Origin: Mucilaginibacter glaciei
GTDB lineage: Bacteria > Bacteroidota > Bacteroidia > Sphingobacteriales > Sphingobacteriaceae
Direction: 5' to 3'
DNA length: 64,000 bases
NCBI RefSeq assembly: GCF_014773245.1
Contig: NZ_JACWMX010000005.1
Coordinates: 186,001 to 250,000, forward strand
Made by a program: the position numbers and the translations under genes. The notes below the pieces were generated by a model. The model was given only the letters and a program-made list of their open reading frames with translations. It was not told the origin of the DNA and did not search any database. Positions 41,011-50,274 of this stretch are shown here, piece after piece. The stretch's first letter is position 1, and each line of letters opens with the position of its first letter.

Positions 41011-42609
41011 TTATAATGTAAAACCTACCACGTTAACAAAGTAATTGTCCATCAGTTCGATATCTATCAAGTCATTAGCGTAACCAATGTGCATATCGGG
41101 CCTTACAATAAGTGCCCTGCGGGTGCCGGGTGTCACTTCAAAAGCGTCAAAAACGTTTTGATTTTTAACAGATGGCGGCAAATGGAAAAAATTGAGCGTG
41201 CCGTTGTGCTTTTGGGTGATCCATTTAGCGATGGTAAAAAGAAAAGATTCGCTCACCTCGCCCAGGGTAATCAGGGTGAAACCCGGCTTGCCGCACCACG
41301 CCTGGATATCGGTTGTTATTTGTTGTTTTTCGTCATAGATCTCTAAATAGGGTAGCCTGTCGCCCGCTTTGATCCGGGTTGATTTTCCCAACTGCAAATT
41401 GATCCGGCTATCGCGATACCCAATACCAATTTGCGATACCTGCTTAAAGAAATATTGCCGCAGCCTTTCGTTCCCCCAAACTAATTCTAACCCGCGGGGT
41501 ACCACGTATTTTTTAAGTAACCTGCTCAACCAGCTGCGTGAGGTAATGGCGTCAAATATCCTGTCTGTACTGCTCAACAGGTCTTTAGCTACGGGCATCC
41601 GCTCGTCAGCATAGCTGTTTAAAATAGCAGGCTTAATTTGCCCGGCAAGTACGGCGGCCATTTTCCAGGCCAGGTTATAGGCATCCTGCAGGCCGGTATT
41701 CATCCCTTGCCCGCCAACCGGCGAGTGGATGTGCGCTGCATCGCCAATTAAAAAACAGCGGCCTTCGCTAAATTTTTCGGCCATACGGTGATGCAGTTTG
41801 TAAATAGTGAACCAGTTTAACTGCGCCACATGGATGACGGATGCGGTTGTCTCGTTAAGATCAGGCAACACATCATTTATATTTAAATCTTTTTTATTGG
41901 CTAATCCATCCGGCAGGCTCGCCACGATTCGGAAAGATCGCTCTTCAGGCATTGGAAAAACCGCAGCAAAACCTTTTTTAGCGAGGTAAAAGTTAACCAT
42001 GTCGCCGTTTAGCGGATTGTCCAACTGAACATCTGCCAAGTAAAATTGATGCTGGTAGGTATCGCCTGTAAATGAGATGCCCAGTTGCTTGCGTACCATA
42101 CTGTGTGCACCATCGGCACCAACCACATAGTCACACGTTAGGGTGTGGGTGTTTTCGCCAATTTGTAGGGTGGCGGAAATATTTTCAGAATTTTGGCTGA
42201 GTGTTAAAAGTGATGTTTCCCAGTAAACCGGGCAGCAGGCCTGCGTTAAATAATCCAGCAAAACGCGTTCATTCTTGCTTTGCTGAAACAGGTGTATAAA
42301 AGGGAACTTCGTTTGACTGTTCCCAATATCTTTTAACGATATGGAGGCGAGCTCCCGGCCATCTTGATGGTAATTTAAACCACCGGCTTGTTTGCCGCCG
42401 TTAAGCACTTTATCTACGATGCCCAGCTGCCTGTAAATTTCTAATGACCGCGCTTGAACAGCTAAAGCCTTCGATTGATTTGTAGGTCCGCTTTTGGCGT
42501 CGATGATCACCGGCTGCACACCATTACGTAATAACTGGGCGGCCATCATCAACCCGGACGGGCCGGCCCCAACTATCAAAACACTGGTATGTTGCGGCAG
42601 GCTTATCAT
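41011..42609 (-). CDS. FAD-dependent aromatic monooxygenase (PheA/TfdB type)
   Basis: A 532-residue flavoprotein hydroxylase. The FAD-binding Rossmann motif is VLIVGAGPSGLMMAAQLL (residues 10-27), DG of VVGADGAHSMVRKQLG the middle motif, and CFLIGDAAHIHSPVGGQGMNTGLQD the second FAD motif. A C-terminal thioredoxin-like domain (about 400-532) is present, as in phenol hydroxylases and polyketide oxygenases. The substrate is unknown. It precedes a short methylase gene on the same strand, with only 3 bp between them, so the two are co-transcribed. Confidence 0.87.
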   Translation of the reverse strand: MISLPQHTSVLIVGAGPSGLMMAAQLLRNGVQPVIIDAKSGPTNQSKALAVQARSLEIYRQLGIVDKVLNGGKQAGGLNYHQDGRELASISLKDIGNSQTKFPFIHLFQQSKNERVLLDYLTQACCPVYWETSLLTLSQNSENISATLQIGENTHTLTCDYVVGADGAHSMVRKQLGISFTGDTYQHQFYLADVQLDNPLNGDMVNFYLAKKGFAAVFPMPEERSFRIVASLPDGLANKKDLNINDVLPDLNETTASVIHVAQLNWFTIYKLHHRMAEKFSEGRCFLIGDAAHIHSPVGGQGMNTGLQDAYNLAWKMAAVLAGQIKPAILNSYADERMPVAKDLLSSTDRIFDAITSRSWLSRLLKKYVVPRGLELVWGNERLRQYFFKQVSQIGIGYRDSRINLQLGKSTRIKAGDRLPYLEIYDEKQQITTDIQAWCGKPGFTLITLGEVSESFLFTIAKWITQKHNGTLNFFHLPPSVKNQNVFDAFEVTPGTRRALIVRPDMHIGYANDLIDIELMDNYFVNVVGFTL

Positions 42610-42612
42610 CTA

Positions 42613-43323
42613 TCAGGCATGAAATAACAGGAAAATTGCAGGGCGTTTACGCAGGTCTGGTACTTGTTTTTGCCATTCGGCAATGCTAAGGGTTTTAATA
42701 AATTCGGTAGGCGCGGTAATGTCACAAGCGATACAAAGGCGGGTAGTAGCTTTACAAGTATTCAAAACAGCCTGCAACATGCTATCATTACGGAACGGCG
42801 TTTCGATAAAGAGCTGGGTTTGCTTACCCTTTTCGGCAGCGCTTTCCATGTCCTTCAGTTTTTTGGAGCGCTCCTCTTTATTAATAGGTATATAGCCATG
42901 AAAGGTAAAGCTTTGCCCGTTAAAGCCCGAGGCCATTAATGCCAGCAGGATAGAACTCGGCCCAACCAGCGGCACTACCTTAATGCCTTTACGGTGCGCC
43001 TCGGCCACGATATCCGCACCAGGATCAGCAATCCCGGGGCAACCGGCTTCACTCATCAGGCCCACATCGTTACCCGCTGCAAGGCCTTTAAAAAACTCTT
43101 TTAGCCCGGCATCGCGGTTATGTTTGCCATAATCATGAATAACCAGCTCGCTCTGCGGTGTTTTAAGGCCGGCTTCCTTTAAAAAACGACGAGCGGTTTT
43201 CTCATTCTCAACGATATATTCTTTGATATGATTAACGGTATCAACCAAATAAGGCGTAAATGATTTTGCCGCAGCTTCATCGGCAAGGGGTACAGGGATC
43301 AAAAAGAGGGTTCCGTTAGGCAT
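42613..43323 (-). CDS. Tetrapyrrole-methylase-fold SAM methyltransferase (RsmI paralogue)
   Basis: A 236-residue protein of the RsmI superfamily (16S rRNA C1402 2'-O-methylation). SEAGCPGIADPGADIV is the RsmI-type signature, followed by VVPLVGPSSILLALMASG and the FHGYIP motif. The N-terminus MPNGTLFLIPVPLADEAAAK and the internal ENEKTARRFLKEAGL differ from classical RsmI (about 280 residues), so this is the short Bacteroidota paralogue of unknown target. It lies 3 bp before the FAD monooxygenase gene in the same transcript. rRNA methylation cannot be assumed. Confidence 0.78.
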   Translation of the reverse strand: MPNGTLFLIPVPLADEAAAKSFTPYLVDTVNHIKEYIVENEKTARRFLKEAGLKTPQSELVIHDYGKHNRDAGLKEFFKGLAAGNDVGLMSEAGCPGIADPGADIVAEAHRKGIKVVPLVGPSSILLALMASGFNGQSFTFHGYIPINKEERSKKLKDMESAAEKGKQTQLFIETPFRNDSMLQAVLNTCKATTRLCIACDITAPTEFIKTLSIAEWQKQVPDLRKRPAIFLLFHA

Positions 43324-43340
43324 AGTTTTTTATATAATGC

Positions 43341-43368
43341 AAAAAGGGACGCGATGCTTCGCGTCTCT
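43341..43368 (-). terminator. Terminator of the aminotransferase gene
   Basis: GACGCGA (43348-43354) and TCGCGTC (43359-43365) pair with a 4-nt loop. The minus strand reads into a run of T (43345-43341). Confidence 0.75.
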
Positions 43369-43377
43369 ACCATATTG

Positions 43378-44634
43378 TTATTTCAATTTATTTAACGCTT
43401 CGCGAATGCGCGGAATCATCTGTTCGATATCTTCCAACGTGCTTGCGCCGACAGATGCCCTGAACCAATTCACATCATCGCCGGTGCCAAAGGCAGAAAA
43501 AGGCACAAAAGCGACCTTAGCCTCTTTGATCAGGTAAAAGTTTACATCGGCACTGTTTTTTAATATCTGCCCTTCCGGTGTGGCTTTGCCGGTATAATCT
43601 ATTTTGATGGTTAGGTAAATCGCGCCCATCGGTTCAATTGAATCAACGCTGAACCCATCAGCTTTTAACGCCTGGAAACCCTCGTGCAGCGTGCTCAGGC
43701 TGGCGCGGATGTCGGCTTTCAGTTTTTCCAGATAAGTATCAACAAAGGTTTCGTTCTTCAGGTAATCAGCCATTGCAACCTGCTCTGCTTTGGGTGACCA
43801 GGCACCCATGTGGCCAACAATGGCTTTCATGTTGTTAATGATCCCGGCAGGGCCAAAGCCCCAGCCAACGCGTACACCGGTAGCCGCAAAACATTTAGAT
43901 CCGCCGTCAACAAATACGGTATAGTCCTTTAATTCGGGGCGCAGGGTAACCGGGTCATAATGTTTGTGATCGCCAAAGGTTAGTTGCGAGTAGATCTGAT
44001 CGTACAACAAGTATAGCGGTTTCTGATCTGCCGGGCGGCTTTTGTTTTCGGCAATCACCAGGTCGCAAATTTCTTCCAGGTCCTGCTTATTAAACATGGT
44101 ACCGGTAGGGTTAAGCGGCGAGCATAAGGCCAGTAGGGTAGCACCCTTTAAATGCGGTGCTATCTCTGCCGCAGTGGGCATAAAATTATTTTCTGGCCGG
44201 GTTTGTACCAAAATAGGTTCAGCACCGGTAAGGTCACAATAGTGATTATTATTCCATGACGGTGTAGGGAAAACCACCCAGTCGCCCGGATCAACCAGGG
44301 CCAGATATGCCGAATAGATGAGCGGGCGCGAACCGCCGGAAATCAGGATTTGATTTGACGGATACTGCAGGCCCATACGGCTGCTCAAAAAGCCAGACAC
44401 GCTTTCACGCAGGCTCAGCATCCCATCTGCAGGGGGGTAATTGGTTTGGTTATGGTTATAGGCGTCAATAATCCCATCCTTCAATTCAGCAGGGATAGGG
44501 TAAATATTTGAATCGAAATCGCCAATGGTGAGGTTGGCAATATTCTGGCCTTGTTTTTTTAATTCGTTTATCTCGCCGGCTATCTTAATAATTTCAGAGC
44601 CGCTTAAATTTTGAGCTAATACCGATACTTTCAT
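43378..44634 (-). CDS. Class I/II pyridoxal-phosphate aminotransferase
   Basis: A 418-residue fold-type I aminotransferase, closest in motifs to aspartate-type enzymes. The PLP lysine region is FVDGGSKCFAATGVRVGW (residues about 235-252), with GGSRPLIYSA for cofactor phosphate, SPLNPTGTMFN for substrate binding and the C-terminal arginine region WFRASVGAST. The substrate pair cannot be fixed from sequence. It is a monocistronic gene with its own terminator. Confidence 0.88.
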   Translation of the reverse strand: MKVSVLAQNLSGSEIIKIAGEINELKKQGQNIANLTIGDFDSNIYPIPAELKDGIIDAYNHNQTNYPPADGMLSLRESVSGFLSSRMGLQYPSNQILISGGSRPLIYSAYLALVDPGDWVVFPTPSWNNNHYCDLTGAEPILVQTRPENNFMPTAAEIAPHLKGATLLALCSPLNPTGTMFNKQDLEEICDLVIAENKSRPADQKPLYLLYDQIYSQLTFGDHKHYDPVTLRPELKDYTVFVDGGSKCFAATGVRVGWGFGPAGIINNMKAIVGHMGAWSPKAEQVAMADYLKNETFVDTYLEKLKADIRASLSTLHEGFQALKADGFSVDSIEPMGAIYLTIKIDYTGKATPEGQILKNSADVNFYLIKEAKVAFVPFSAFGTGDDVNWFRASVGASTLEDIEQMIPRIREALNKLK

Positions 44635-44730
44635 GTATAGAATAATTGAGGCGTAAAGATAGGGTTATTGAGGGGAAAGGGAAAAGGTTGATGACAAAAG
44701 GTACGATATTGCCCGGGGATAAAATCTGTC

Positions 44731-44769
44731 AAAAAAGAAACGGCGAAAAGTTTATCACCTTTTGCCGTC
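44731..44769 (-). terminator. Terminator after the desaturase gene
   Basis: ACGGCGAAAAG and CTTTTGCCGT pair across 8 nt, with a T-run on the minus strand at 44736-44731. Confidence 0.75.
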
Positions 44770-44789
44770 CTCCTTATATTTTTATCTGT

Positions 44790-45524
44790 TTATAGATACG
44801 CCTTGCGCAGCCTGATGATGCGCGCCCAGTGCATTAATTTCATCACCGGGTAAACAGGGTCGATCTCAAACCATTTTGCACCAAAATTGGCATTGTTAGG
44901 GCGTTTGTGGTGATTGTTTTGGAATAATTCGCCCAACATCAAAAAGTCAAACGGGGTGGTGTTTTTTGATTTATCGTTGTTGTCAAAATTAGCGTAACCG
45001 TACTTATGGCCGCACCAGTTTACAATGGCGCCATGTAAAGGACCCATCATAAAGTGGATAGGAATCAATAAATACATCCACCACTGGGTAGCAAATGCTA
45101 CATAAAAAGCGATATACAAACCACCAAATATTAAGCGCGACAATATAGATGAGCCTACGTAATCTAAAAACTTCCATTCCGGATAGTTTCCCTTGAAACG
45201 TTCTTCAGGTTCTTTTAACCGTTTGATATGATCGCGGTAGCTTAACACGGTGTGCCACATCATCTGGAACACATCTGTAAAAAAGTGTGGAGAATGCGGG
45301 TCTTTCTCGGTATCACTGTAAGCATGGTGCTCGCGATGCATAATAGCATAGGCACGCGGGTTTAAAAAGGATGACCCCTGGAAAACATACGTCATGACAT
45401 AGAAGGTACGCTCAAAGAATTTGTTGGTTGTAAACATCTTGTGAGATGCGTAACGATGCAAGAAAAATGTTTGGAAGAATAGCGACAAAAACCAATGCGC
45501 CAAAAAGAAAATTAGTATAATCAC
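44790..45524 (-). CDS. Acyl-CoA/acyl-lipid delta-9-type desaturase
   Basis: A 244-residue integral membrane di-iron desaturase that would insert a double bond into fatty acyl chains and adjust membrane fluidity. Histidine boxes are HRYASH (23-28), HREHH (63-67) and NNHHKRPNN near residue 200, with four hydrophobic segments. The length is short but usual for this Bacteroidota group. A -7 element TATATTTG lies upstream at 45572-45565. No electron donor gene is adjacent. Confidence 0.9.
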   Translation of the reverse strand: MIILIFFLAHWFLSLFFQTFFLHRYASHKMFTTNKFFERTFYVMTYVFQGSSFLNPRAYAIMHREHHAYSDTEKDPHSPHFFTDVFQMMWHTVLSYRDHIKRLKEPEERFKGNYPEWKFLDYVGSSILSRLIFGGLYIAFYVAFATQWWMYLLIPIHFMMGPLHGAIVNWCGHKYGYANFDNNDKSKNTTPFDFLMLGELFQNNHHKRPNNANFGAKWFEIDPVYPVMKLMHWARIIRLRKAYL

Positions 45525-45564
45525 AAAATTGAGTTTTATTTTTTATTGTTATTTATAACGATTA

Positions 45565-45572
45565 CAAATATA
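45565..45572 (-). promoter_or_regulatory. Candidate -7 element for the desaturase gene
   Basis: On the minus strand TATATTTG, 40 nt before the ATG at 45524. Confidence 0.5.
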
Positions 45573-45629
45573 CGATTTTTAATTAATCAAGGATTTTAAA
45601 TTAAGATTAACAAATAAACCAAAAACGAG

Positions 45630-45664
45630 AAAAGCCGCTCTGAGTTAAGCAGAGCGGCTTTTAT
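45630..45664 (-). terminator. Perfect 13-bp terminator after the DUF2383 gene
   Basis: AAAAGCCGCTCTG (45630-45642) and CAGAGCGGCTTTT (45650-45662) pair perfectly across AGTTAAG. Confidence 0.9.
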
Positions 45665-45679
45665 TGTTAAATATTACGA

Positions 45680-46138
45680 TTACAACTGGCTATCTCTTAA
45701 AGCTTTGATGGCATCGTGGCCCTCATTAATGCCTTGTTGTTGTTGTGCAATAAGTTCGCGGTGCTGGGCAGATAAACCGTTATCCTCAGATAAGGCTTCA
45801 CGATACGCTTTTTTAATAGCATCCTCGCCGCGTTCGCATTCTTCTAAAATAGCTTTACGATCATGTCCGCTAAATGTAGCTTTTACATCTAACCATGCGC
45901 GGTGGATAGTACCTGATGCAGTATTACCGGTTTCAACTTCGCCGCCAGCTTCACCAACTGCCTGGCTTAATTCTTGTGAATTTTTACGGCTATCGCTCGC
46001 ATATTTTGCAAATACAGCTTTTAAATCTACGTCAACGTTATCTAAGTCTTTAGATGCGCGGTCAAACCCATCTATACGGTCGTTATTAATTTCAATCAGA
46101 TCATTTAAAACTTCAATTGCTTTTTCTGTAGTTTCCAT
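45680..46138 (-). CDS. PA2169/DUF2383 family four-helix-bundle protein
   Basis: A 152-residue ferritin-like four-helix protein. TEKAIEVLNDLIEINNDRIDGFDRASKD and VDLKAVFAKYASDSRKN are the first two helices, and the Glu/His placement fits the DUF2383 group seen in stress-induced loci. ATG 46138 is preferred over ATG 46189, as the extra 17 residues (MAGYLHNPYQTKHN..) are not family-like. Function is unproven; a role in oxidative or desiccation stress is inference. Confidence 0.82.
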   Translation of the reverse strand: METTEKAIEVLNDLIEINNDRIDGFDRASKDLDNVDVDLKAVFAKYASDSRKNSQELSQAVGEAGGEVETGNTASGTIHRAWLDVKATFSGHDRKAILEECERGEDAIKKAYREALSEDNGLSAQHRELIAQQQQGINEGHDAIKALRDSQL

Positions 46139-46275
46139 AGTGGTAGTATTATGTTTTGTTTGGTAAGGGTTATGCAAGTACCCTGCCACAAATTAATTTC
46201 AAATTAATTAAATTAATAATTATAGATATTTTCCTGCAAGTCAATTAAATAAGGATAAAAAAGTCGAATCAACAC

Positions 46276-46307
46276 AAAACGCCTGGCTAATTTGAGCCGG
46301 GCGTTTT
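46276..46307 (-). terminator. Terminator after the lipoprotein gene
   Basis: AAAACGCCTGGCT (46276-46288) pairs with AGCCGGGCGTTTT (46295-46307), with one wobble. Confidence 0.8.
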
Positions 46308-46339
46308 AATAATTGGTTGGTAAAAAAATACGCCCTGTA

Positions 46340-47029
46340 CTATTTTATTGAAAAATCATATAATTTACCGGTAACCTTAATGCCAAATACCGTTGCACTT
46401 TCTTCAATTATCCCAACTCCTTTGGCAATGTAATAGTCATAGTTGCCAACATCAGTAAATCCGCCGCTGCCATTTGCAGCCTGTACCAGTATACTGGTAT
46501 GGATAACATTATTAAACTTTTTATTAAAAACGGTACGTGTAATACCTTTTTCAACCATTTTACCGGTAACCTTGCTTCCTATATCTTTTTTTGAAACAAA
46601 ATATTCCGCGGCATTCCATGTGGTGCCAACCGCAACATCGGCTTTTAGGTAAATAACCTCCGTGGTATCATTGTCAGCGTCGATGTCGCGTTCAGAATAG
46701 GTTTCGCCGGTATTATAAAAATAAACGCTGCCGGCCTTTGGCTCCGAACTTGCTTTACTCACACCCACAAAATAAGACCGCGCGCTAAAAACCGCGGTGG
46801 TATTAAGCATTGTAGCAATAGTAGTATCAACGGTTGCGCCGCTGAAGGCGTATTTCCAATAGGAGCCTTGTTTTACAGGTTGATAATTATATGCGGAGTT
46901 AACAGCAACGGTAGTTACGGTTGCGGTAATGGCGGTCCCGGCAAATTCTGTGTAATTAACTGCATCTTTTTTGCAGGCGGTAAAAAACAGCGCAACCATA
47001 ACGAAAGGGAAAAGTAATTTTTGTTTCAT
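46340..47029 (-). CDS. Lipoprotein, unknown function
   Basis: A 229-residue exported protein. The signal MKQKLLFPFVMVALFFTACKK has a lipobox with Cys19 (FFTAC). The mature part, rich in Thr and Val, contains YQPVKQGSYWKYAFSG, a strand pattern seen in many uncharacterised Bacteroidota lipoproteins, and ends GVIEESATVFGIKVTGKL. No named domain was recognised. It stands alone, with its own terminator. Confidence 0.75.
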   Translation of the reverse strand: MKQKLLFPFVMVALFFTACKKDAVNYTEFAGTAITATVTTVAVNSAYNYQPVKQGSYWKYAFSGATVDTTIATMLNTTAVFSARSYFVGVSKASSEPKAGSVYFYNTGETYSERDIDADNDTTEVIYLKADVAVGTTWNAAEYFVSKKDIGSKVTGKMVEKGITRTVFNKKFNNVIHTSILVQAANGSGGFTDVGNYDYYIAKGVGIIEESATVFGIKVTGKLYDFSIK

Positions 47030-47214
47030 GTGGCTTAGGTTAGTCCGGTAAATTTAACATTATAGATTGGTTTTGAGTGACTAACGAATTAAATCGCCCG
47101 TTATAAATTTACACGTTTCCCTGCTAATAAATTGATGGACAACTCTCTTACTTCAATTTTTTTAAAAGAGGCTAAGTATGCGTTTTTACGTTGCAGCCCA
47201 TTAAACATAATAAT

Positions 47215-47250
47215 AACAAAAAAGACCGCCCCTCACAAAGGGCGGCCTTA
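47215..47250 (-). terminator. Terminator after the DUF892 gene
   Basis: On the minus strand AAGGCCGCCC and GGGCGGTCTT pair around TTTGTGA, followed by TTTTTTG. The stretch 47030-47214 holds no gene. Confidence 0.8.
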
Positions 47251-47280
47251 CATTATCACAACTTTGAAAAAACCTATCGG

Positions 47281-47862
47281 TTATTCTTTTTCGCTTTTAC
47301 CGCCTTCGTTAATGCCGGCTTCGGCAATTTGGGTAAGCAGGCTATCGCAATTCTTTTCTTCTTCAAGCGTGGCTTGCAAAAGTTCAGCGGCCTTAGTGTA
47401 GCCTAATGTCATGGCCAAGGTGCGCAGGGTGCCATAAGACGCAATTTCATAATGCTCCACTTTTTGCGCGGCAGATATAATACCTGCATCACGGGTGAAG
47501 GTGCCTTTTTCGGTTTCAGACATAATCTCTTCTGCTTCTTTTAGTAAACCCGCCATCGCTTCACATTTTACGGCAACCGCTTTTTCGCCTATCGATGCGA
47601 AGGCATCTTCCAGGCGGGTTATCTGGCCTTCTGTTTCGGTAATGTGAGTTTGGATAGCATTTTTCAACTCGTCAGACGTAGCATTCTTAGCCATTTTTGG
47701 TAAGGCCTTTAACAGGTGTTTTTCTGCCCAATAAATGTCTTTCAATTCGTCAAGAAATAATTCATTCAACGCAGATTCTTCTACTGGGGTAGTTGTCTCG
47801 GTTGCTTTTGCATTAGTTTTAGGCGCAGCTTTCTTTGGTGCCGCTTTAGTAGTTGTTGCCAT
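47281..47862 (-). CDS. DUF892/YciE-YciF ferritin-like protein
   Basis: A 193-residue protein of the YciF/DUF892 ferritin-like family, induced by general stress in other bacteria. A low-complexity Ala/Lys/Thr N-terminus (ATTTKAAPKKAAPKT) precedes the domain: NELFLDELKDIYWAEKHLLKALPKM is the signature helix, followed by THITETEGQITRLEDAF and KVEHYEIASYGTL, with Glu and His residues in iron-ligand positions. Its neighbour DUF2383 protein has a related fold. Enzymatic role is unknown. Confidence 0.87.
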   Translation of the reverse strand: MATTTKAAPKKAAPKTNAKATETTTPVEESALNELFLDELKDIYWAEKHLLKALPKMAKNATSDELKNAIQTHITETEGQITRLEDAFASIGEKAVAVKCEAMAGLLKEAEEIMSETEKGTFTRDAGIISAAQKVEHYEIASYGTLRTLAMTLGYTKAAELLQATLEEEKNCDSLLTQIAEAGINEGGKSEKE

Positions 47863-48024
47863 TTGTTTTGTTTTAAGTAGATGTGTTAAATAATAACACT
47901 ATTTACAACCATAAGTTTTCGGTTTTTCTTATTTATTTAATATTTTAATTATAAAGACTGTTGGGGATTAATTAATTATAAAAAAGGCCGGTAAATACCG
48001 ACCAAATAAAAGAGTTAAGGGCTC

Positions 48025-48789
48025 TCAGGCGCCTTTCTTCAGGCTTTTCATCAATTGGTCGTACAGATCTGTACTGGCTGTTTTTTGCGGTTTAAGCTTT
48101 TTGATGGTAGCGCGCTTACCCTTTGATTTTGCCTTGATGATCTTCAGCAACTCATCTGTATATTCATTTTTAAATTTTGATACGTCAAATTTTTCTGCAT
48201 ACTGATTGATCAGCGTTAGGCCCACCTCCAGTTCCTTTTTGCTTACGTTAACATCATCGCTTATATTCAGATCGTCTGTTTCGCGTATTTGCTGGCCAAA
48301 CCGTATCCGGGTTATCACCAGTACGTTATTAACAGGGTGTACAATACAAAGGCTCTCGCTACTGCGCAATACAAATCGCGCCAGCCCGGCCTTTCCCGAC
48401 TTTTTGAGTGCCTGCAGCAGCAGTGCATAGGCCTTATTGTTTTTAGTATCCGGCTCAGTATAGTAAGATGTTTCGTAAAACATGGGGTTAACATCGGCAA
48501 TATCAACAAAGCTTTCTATCTCTACCACTTTGCTTTTCTCGGGCGCGGCTGCTTCAAAGTCGGCGTCATCCATAATTACATAATCGTCGTTAAGCTTGTA
48601 ACCCTTTACAATCTTATCATACGGTACTTCTTTGTGGGTATTCTCGTTAACGCGCTGAAAACGGATGCGGGCATGGTCGCGCCCGTCAAGCATATCAAAA
48701 TCAAGCGACGTGGTTTGTACTGCCGAATACAGTTTTACAGGTATACTTACCAGCCCGAAACCGAGCGAGCCTTTCCAGATAGATCTCAT
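48025..48789 (-). CDS. ku: Ku protein, non-homologous end joining
   Basis: A 254-residue prokaryotic Ku homologue that binds DNA ends as a homodimer and recruits LigD. MRSIWKGSLGFGLVSIPVKLYSA is the family N-terminus, so ATG 48789 is chosen and the 33 upstream in-frame codons are rejected. YFVETSYYTEPDTKNNKAYALLLQAL-like sequence is present as FYETSYYTEPD, and the tail is Lys-rich (AKSKGKRATIKKLKPQ), typical of extended Ku. No LigD is in the window. The permease gene lies 65 bp upstream on the same strand. Confidence 0.93.
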   Translation of the reverse strand: MRSIWKGSLGFGLVSIPVKLYSAVQTTSLDFDMLDGRDHARIRFQRVNENTHKEVPYDKIVKGYKLNDDYVIMDDADFEAAAPEKSKVVEIESFVDIADVNPMFYETSYYTEPDTKNNKAYALLLQALKKSGKAGLARFVLRSSESLCIVHPVNNVLVITRIRFGQQIRETDDLNISDDVNVSKKELEVGLTLINQYAEKFDVSKFKNEYTDELLKIIKAKSKGKRATIKKLKPQKTASTDLYDQLMKSLKKGA

Positions 48790-48853
48790 AATAGTGCAAC
48801 TTTTAGTACCTGCTATAACTATTGAAAGGGGGAACAGTTTTACTGTCAATAAA

Positions 48854-50176
48854 TTAACTGTTGCGGATGGGCGGCCTTTTCCAGGCAAGTAATTGCCACA
48901 TCACCTCGGCGGTTGCCAGGGTGCACACCGCGAATATAGCTGCCTGGATAGATTTTGGCGTAGACGTAAATGCCGCAGATAAAGCAATAAAATAAACCCC
49001 AAATGGCAACAGCATTGTTGCGCACAGCCATGGCGTGCTTAAAGGGATGCGAAAAGGCCGCTTTACCCCTGGCGATGAGATGCGCAGTTTAATAAGCGAA
49101 ATATACTCGAGCGAGAGGCCCGCGCCATAAACGGTAACATCAATAATAAGTAGTGCATCGAAAGGCCAAAGCACCATAAAACTAACAATGGCCGAACAAA
49201 TAAAGATAGATACATAAGGCGTTTTGTAGCGCTTGTGCAGTTTGTTGACGCGTTTGGGCAAAAGCCCGTCGGCGGCCATGGCTTGGGGGACGCGTGATAC
49301 GGAAAGCAGTACCGCCGAATAAATGCCTAATGAACTTGCCATACCGCCAGCAGCCAGCATAGCGCCTAACCATCTCCCGCTTGTGATTACGCCAAGCGCA
49401 GGGAAACCATTTGCATTAAAAAGCCCGTGGTTAATACCAGATTGGATGGCCACCGTAATGGCTAAAAAATATACCACTATGGTTATTGTAAATGCGATAA
49501 GCGTGGCTTTAAGGTACGACCTTACCGGTTTTTCCACCTCGGGCGCGTAAGTGGTAACATTGTCCCAACCCAGGCAGTTCCACATTACGGTATAAAGTGC
49601 CATCCCCAGTGATGAAAAATGTATACCGTGTAAACTTTGATGCGGAACGGTTATGCCACCATGTTTGTATATGCTCATCACAAAAAGGATAATAAGCGGC
49701 GATAACACCGCAGCGCCTAAAAACAGACTCACCTTACCTACCTTAACAATGCCCAATATATTTAGGCCTGCAGCCAACCACACAATGGTGATGCATATAG
49801 GGATGCGATAGGCCTCAATATCCGGAAAGAAAAATTCGGCGTAACCAACAAATAATACGGGATAAATGGCCAGGTCGATAAAAGTATAGAGCCAGGTCCA
49901 CCAGCCTTCGTAAAACCCCCAGCGCGTGCCTAACGCATGTCTTACCCACTCATAATAACCACCGGTTACGGGCATCATGCTATTTAACTCCAATACGGTA
50001 AATATGGCGGGCACATCCCAAAGCAATGGTGTTATCAATAATACAAGGATGGCTGCATGCTCTCCTGCATAAGTAAGCAACGGCTCTAAACCATAGGGGC
50101 CGCCAGATACGGTAAAAAAAACTAACGCAACAAGTTGGTAAGGTTTGATTTTTCTATTAAGGGATGGAAGCGGCAT
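48854..50176 (-). CDS. APC family amino acid/polyamine permease
   Basis: A 440-residue secondary transporter with about 12 hydrophobic segments. VFFTVSGGPYGLEPLL near residue 20 is the unwound helix 1 substrate motif (GxG), and PVTGGYYEWVRHALG plus FYEGWWTWLY follow as in APC proteins; the NVTTYAPEVEKPVRSYLKA block matches the conserved E-EV-P signature. It is most like the plant-type PUT/LAT-related permeases in Bacteroidota. The substrate is uncertain. It may be co-transcribed with ku. Confidence 0.87.
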   Translation of the reverse strand: MPLPSLNRKIKPYQLVALVFFTVSGGPYGLEPLLTYAGEHAAILVLLITPLLWDVPAIFTVLELNSMMPVTGGYYEWVRHALGTRWGFYEGWWTWLYTFIDLAIYPVLFVGYAEFFFPDIEAYRIPICITIVWLAAGLNILGIVKVGKVSLFLGAAVLSPLIILFVMSIYKHGGITVPHQSLHGIHFSSLGMALYTVMWNCLGWDNVTTYAPEVEKPVRSYLKATLIAFTITIVVYFLAITVAIQSGINHGLFNANGFPALGVITSGRWLGAMLAAGGMASSLGIYSAVLLSVSRVPQAMAADGLLPKRVNKLHKRYKTPYVSIFICSAIVSFMVLWPFDALLIIDVTVYGAGLSLEYISLIKLRISSPGVKRPFRIPLSTPWLCATMLLPFGVYFIALSAAFTSTPKSIQAAIFAVCTLATAEVMWQLLAWKRPPIRNS

Positions 50177-50274
50177 CAGCTATAAAAATATTATAATTTT
50201 TTAAGGCTGGGTTATACTTGTCAAAAAAAGCAGGTACGCTTGTAATTCTTTTAAGACAGGGATTTGATAATTAG

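Noticed and set aside
48790..48888. Extended N-terminus of Ku
   Set aside because: Ku proteins start at MRSIWKG; the extension overlaps the spacer after the permease gene.
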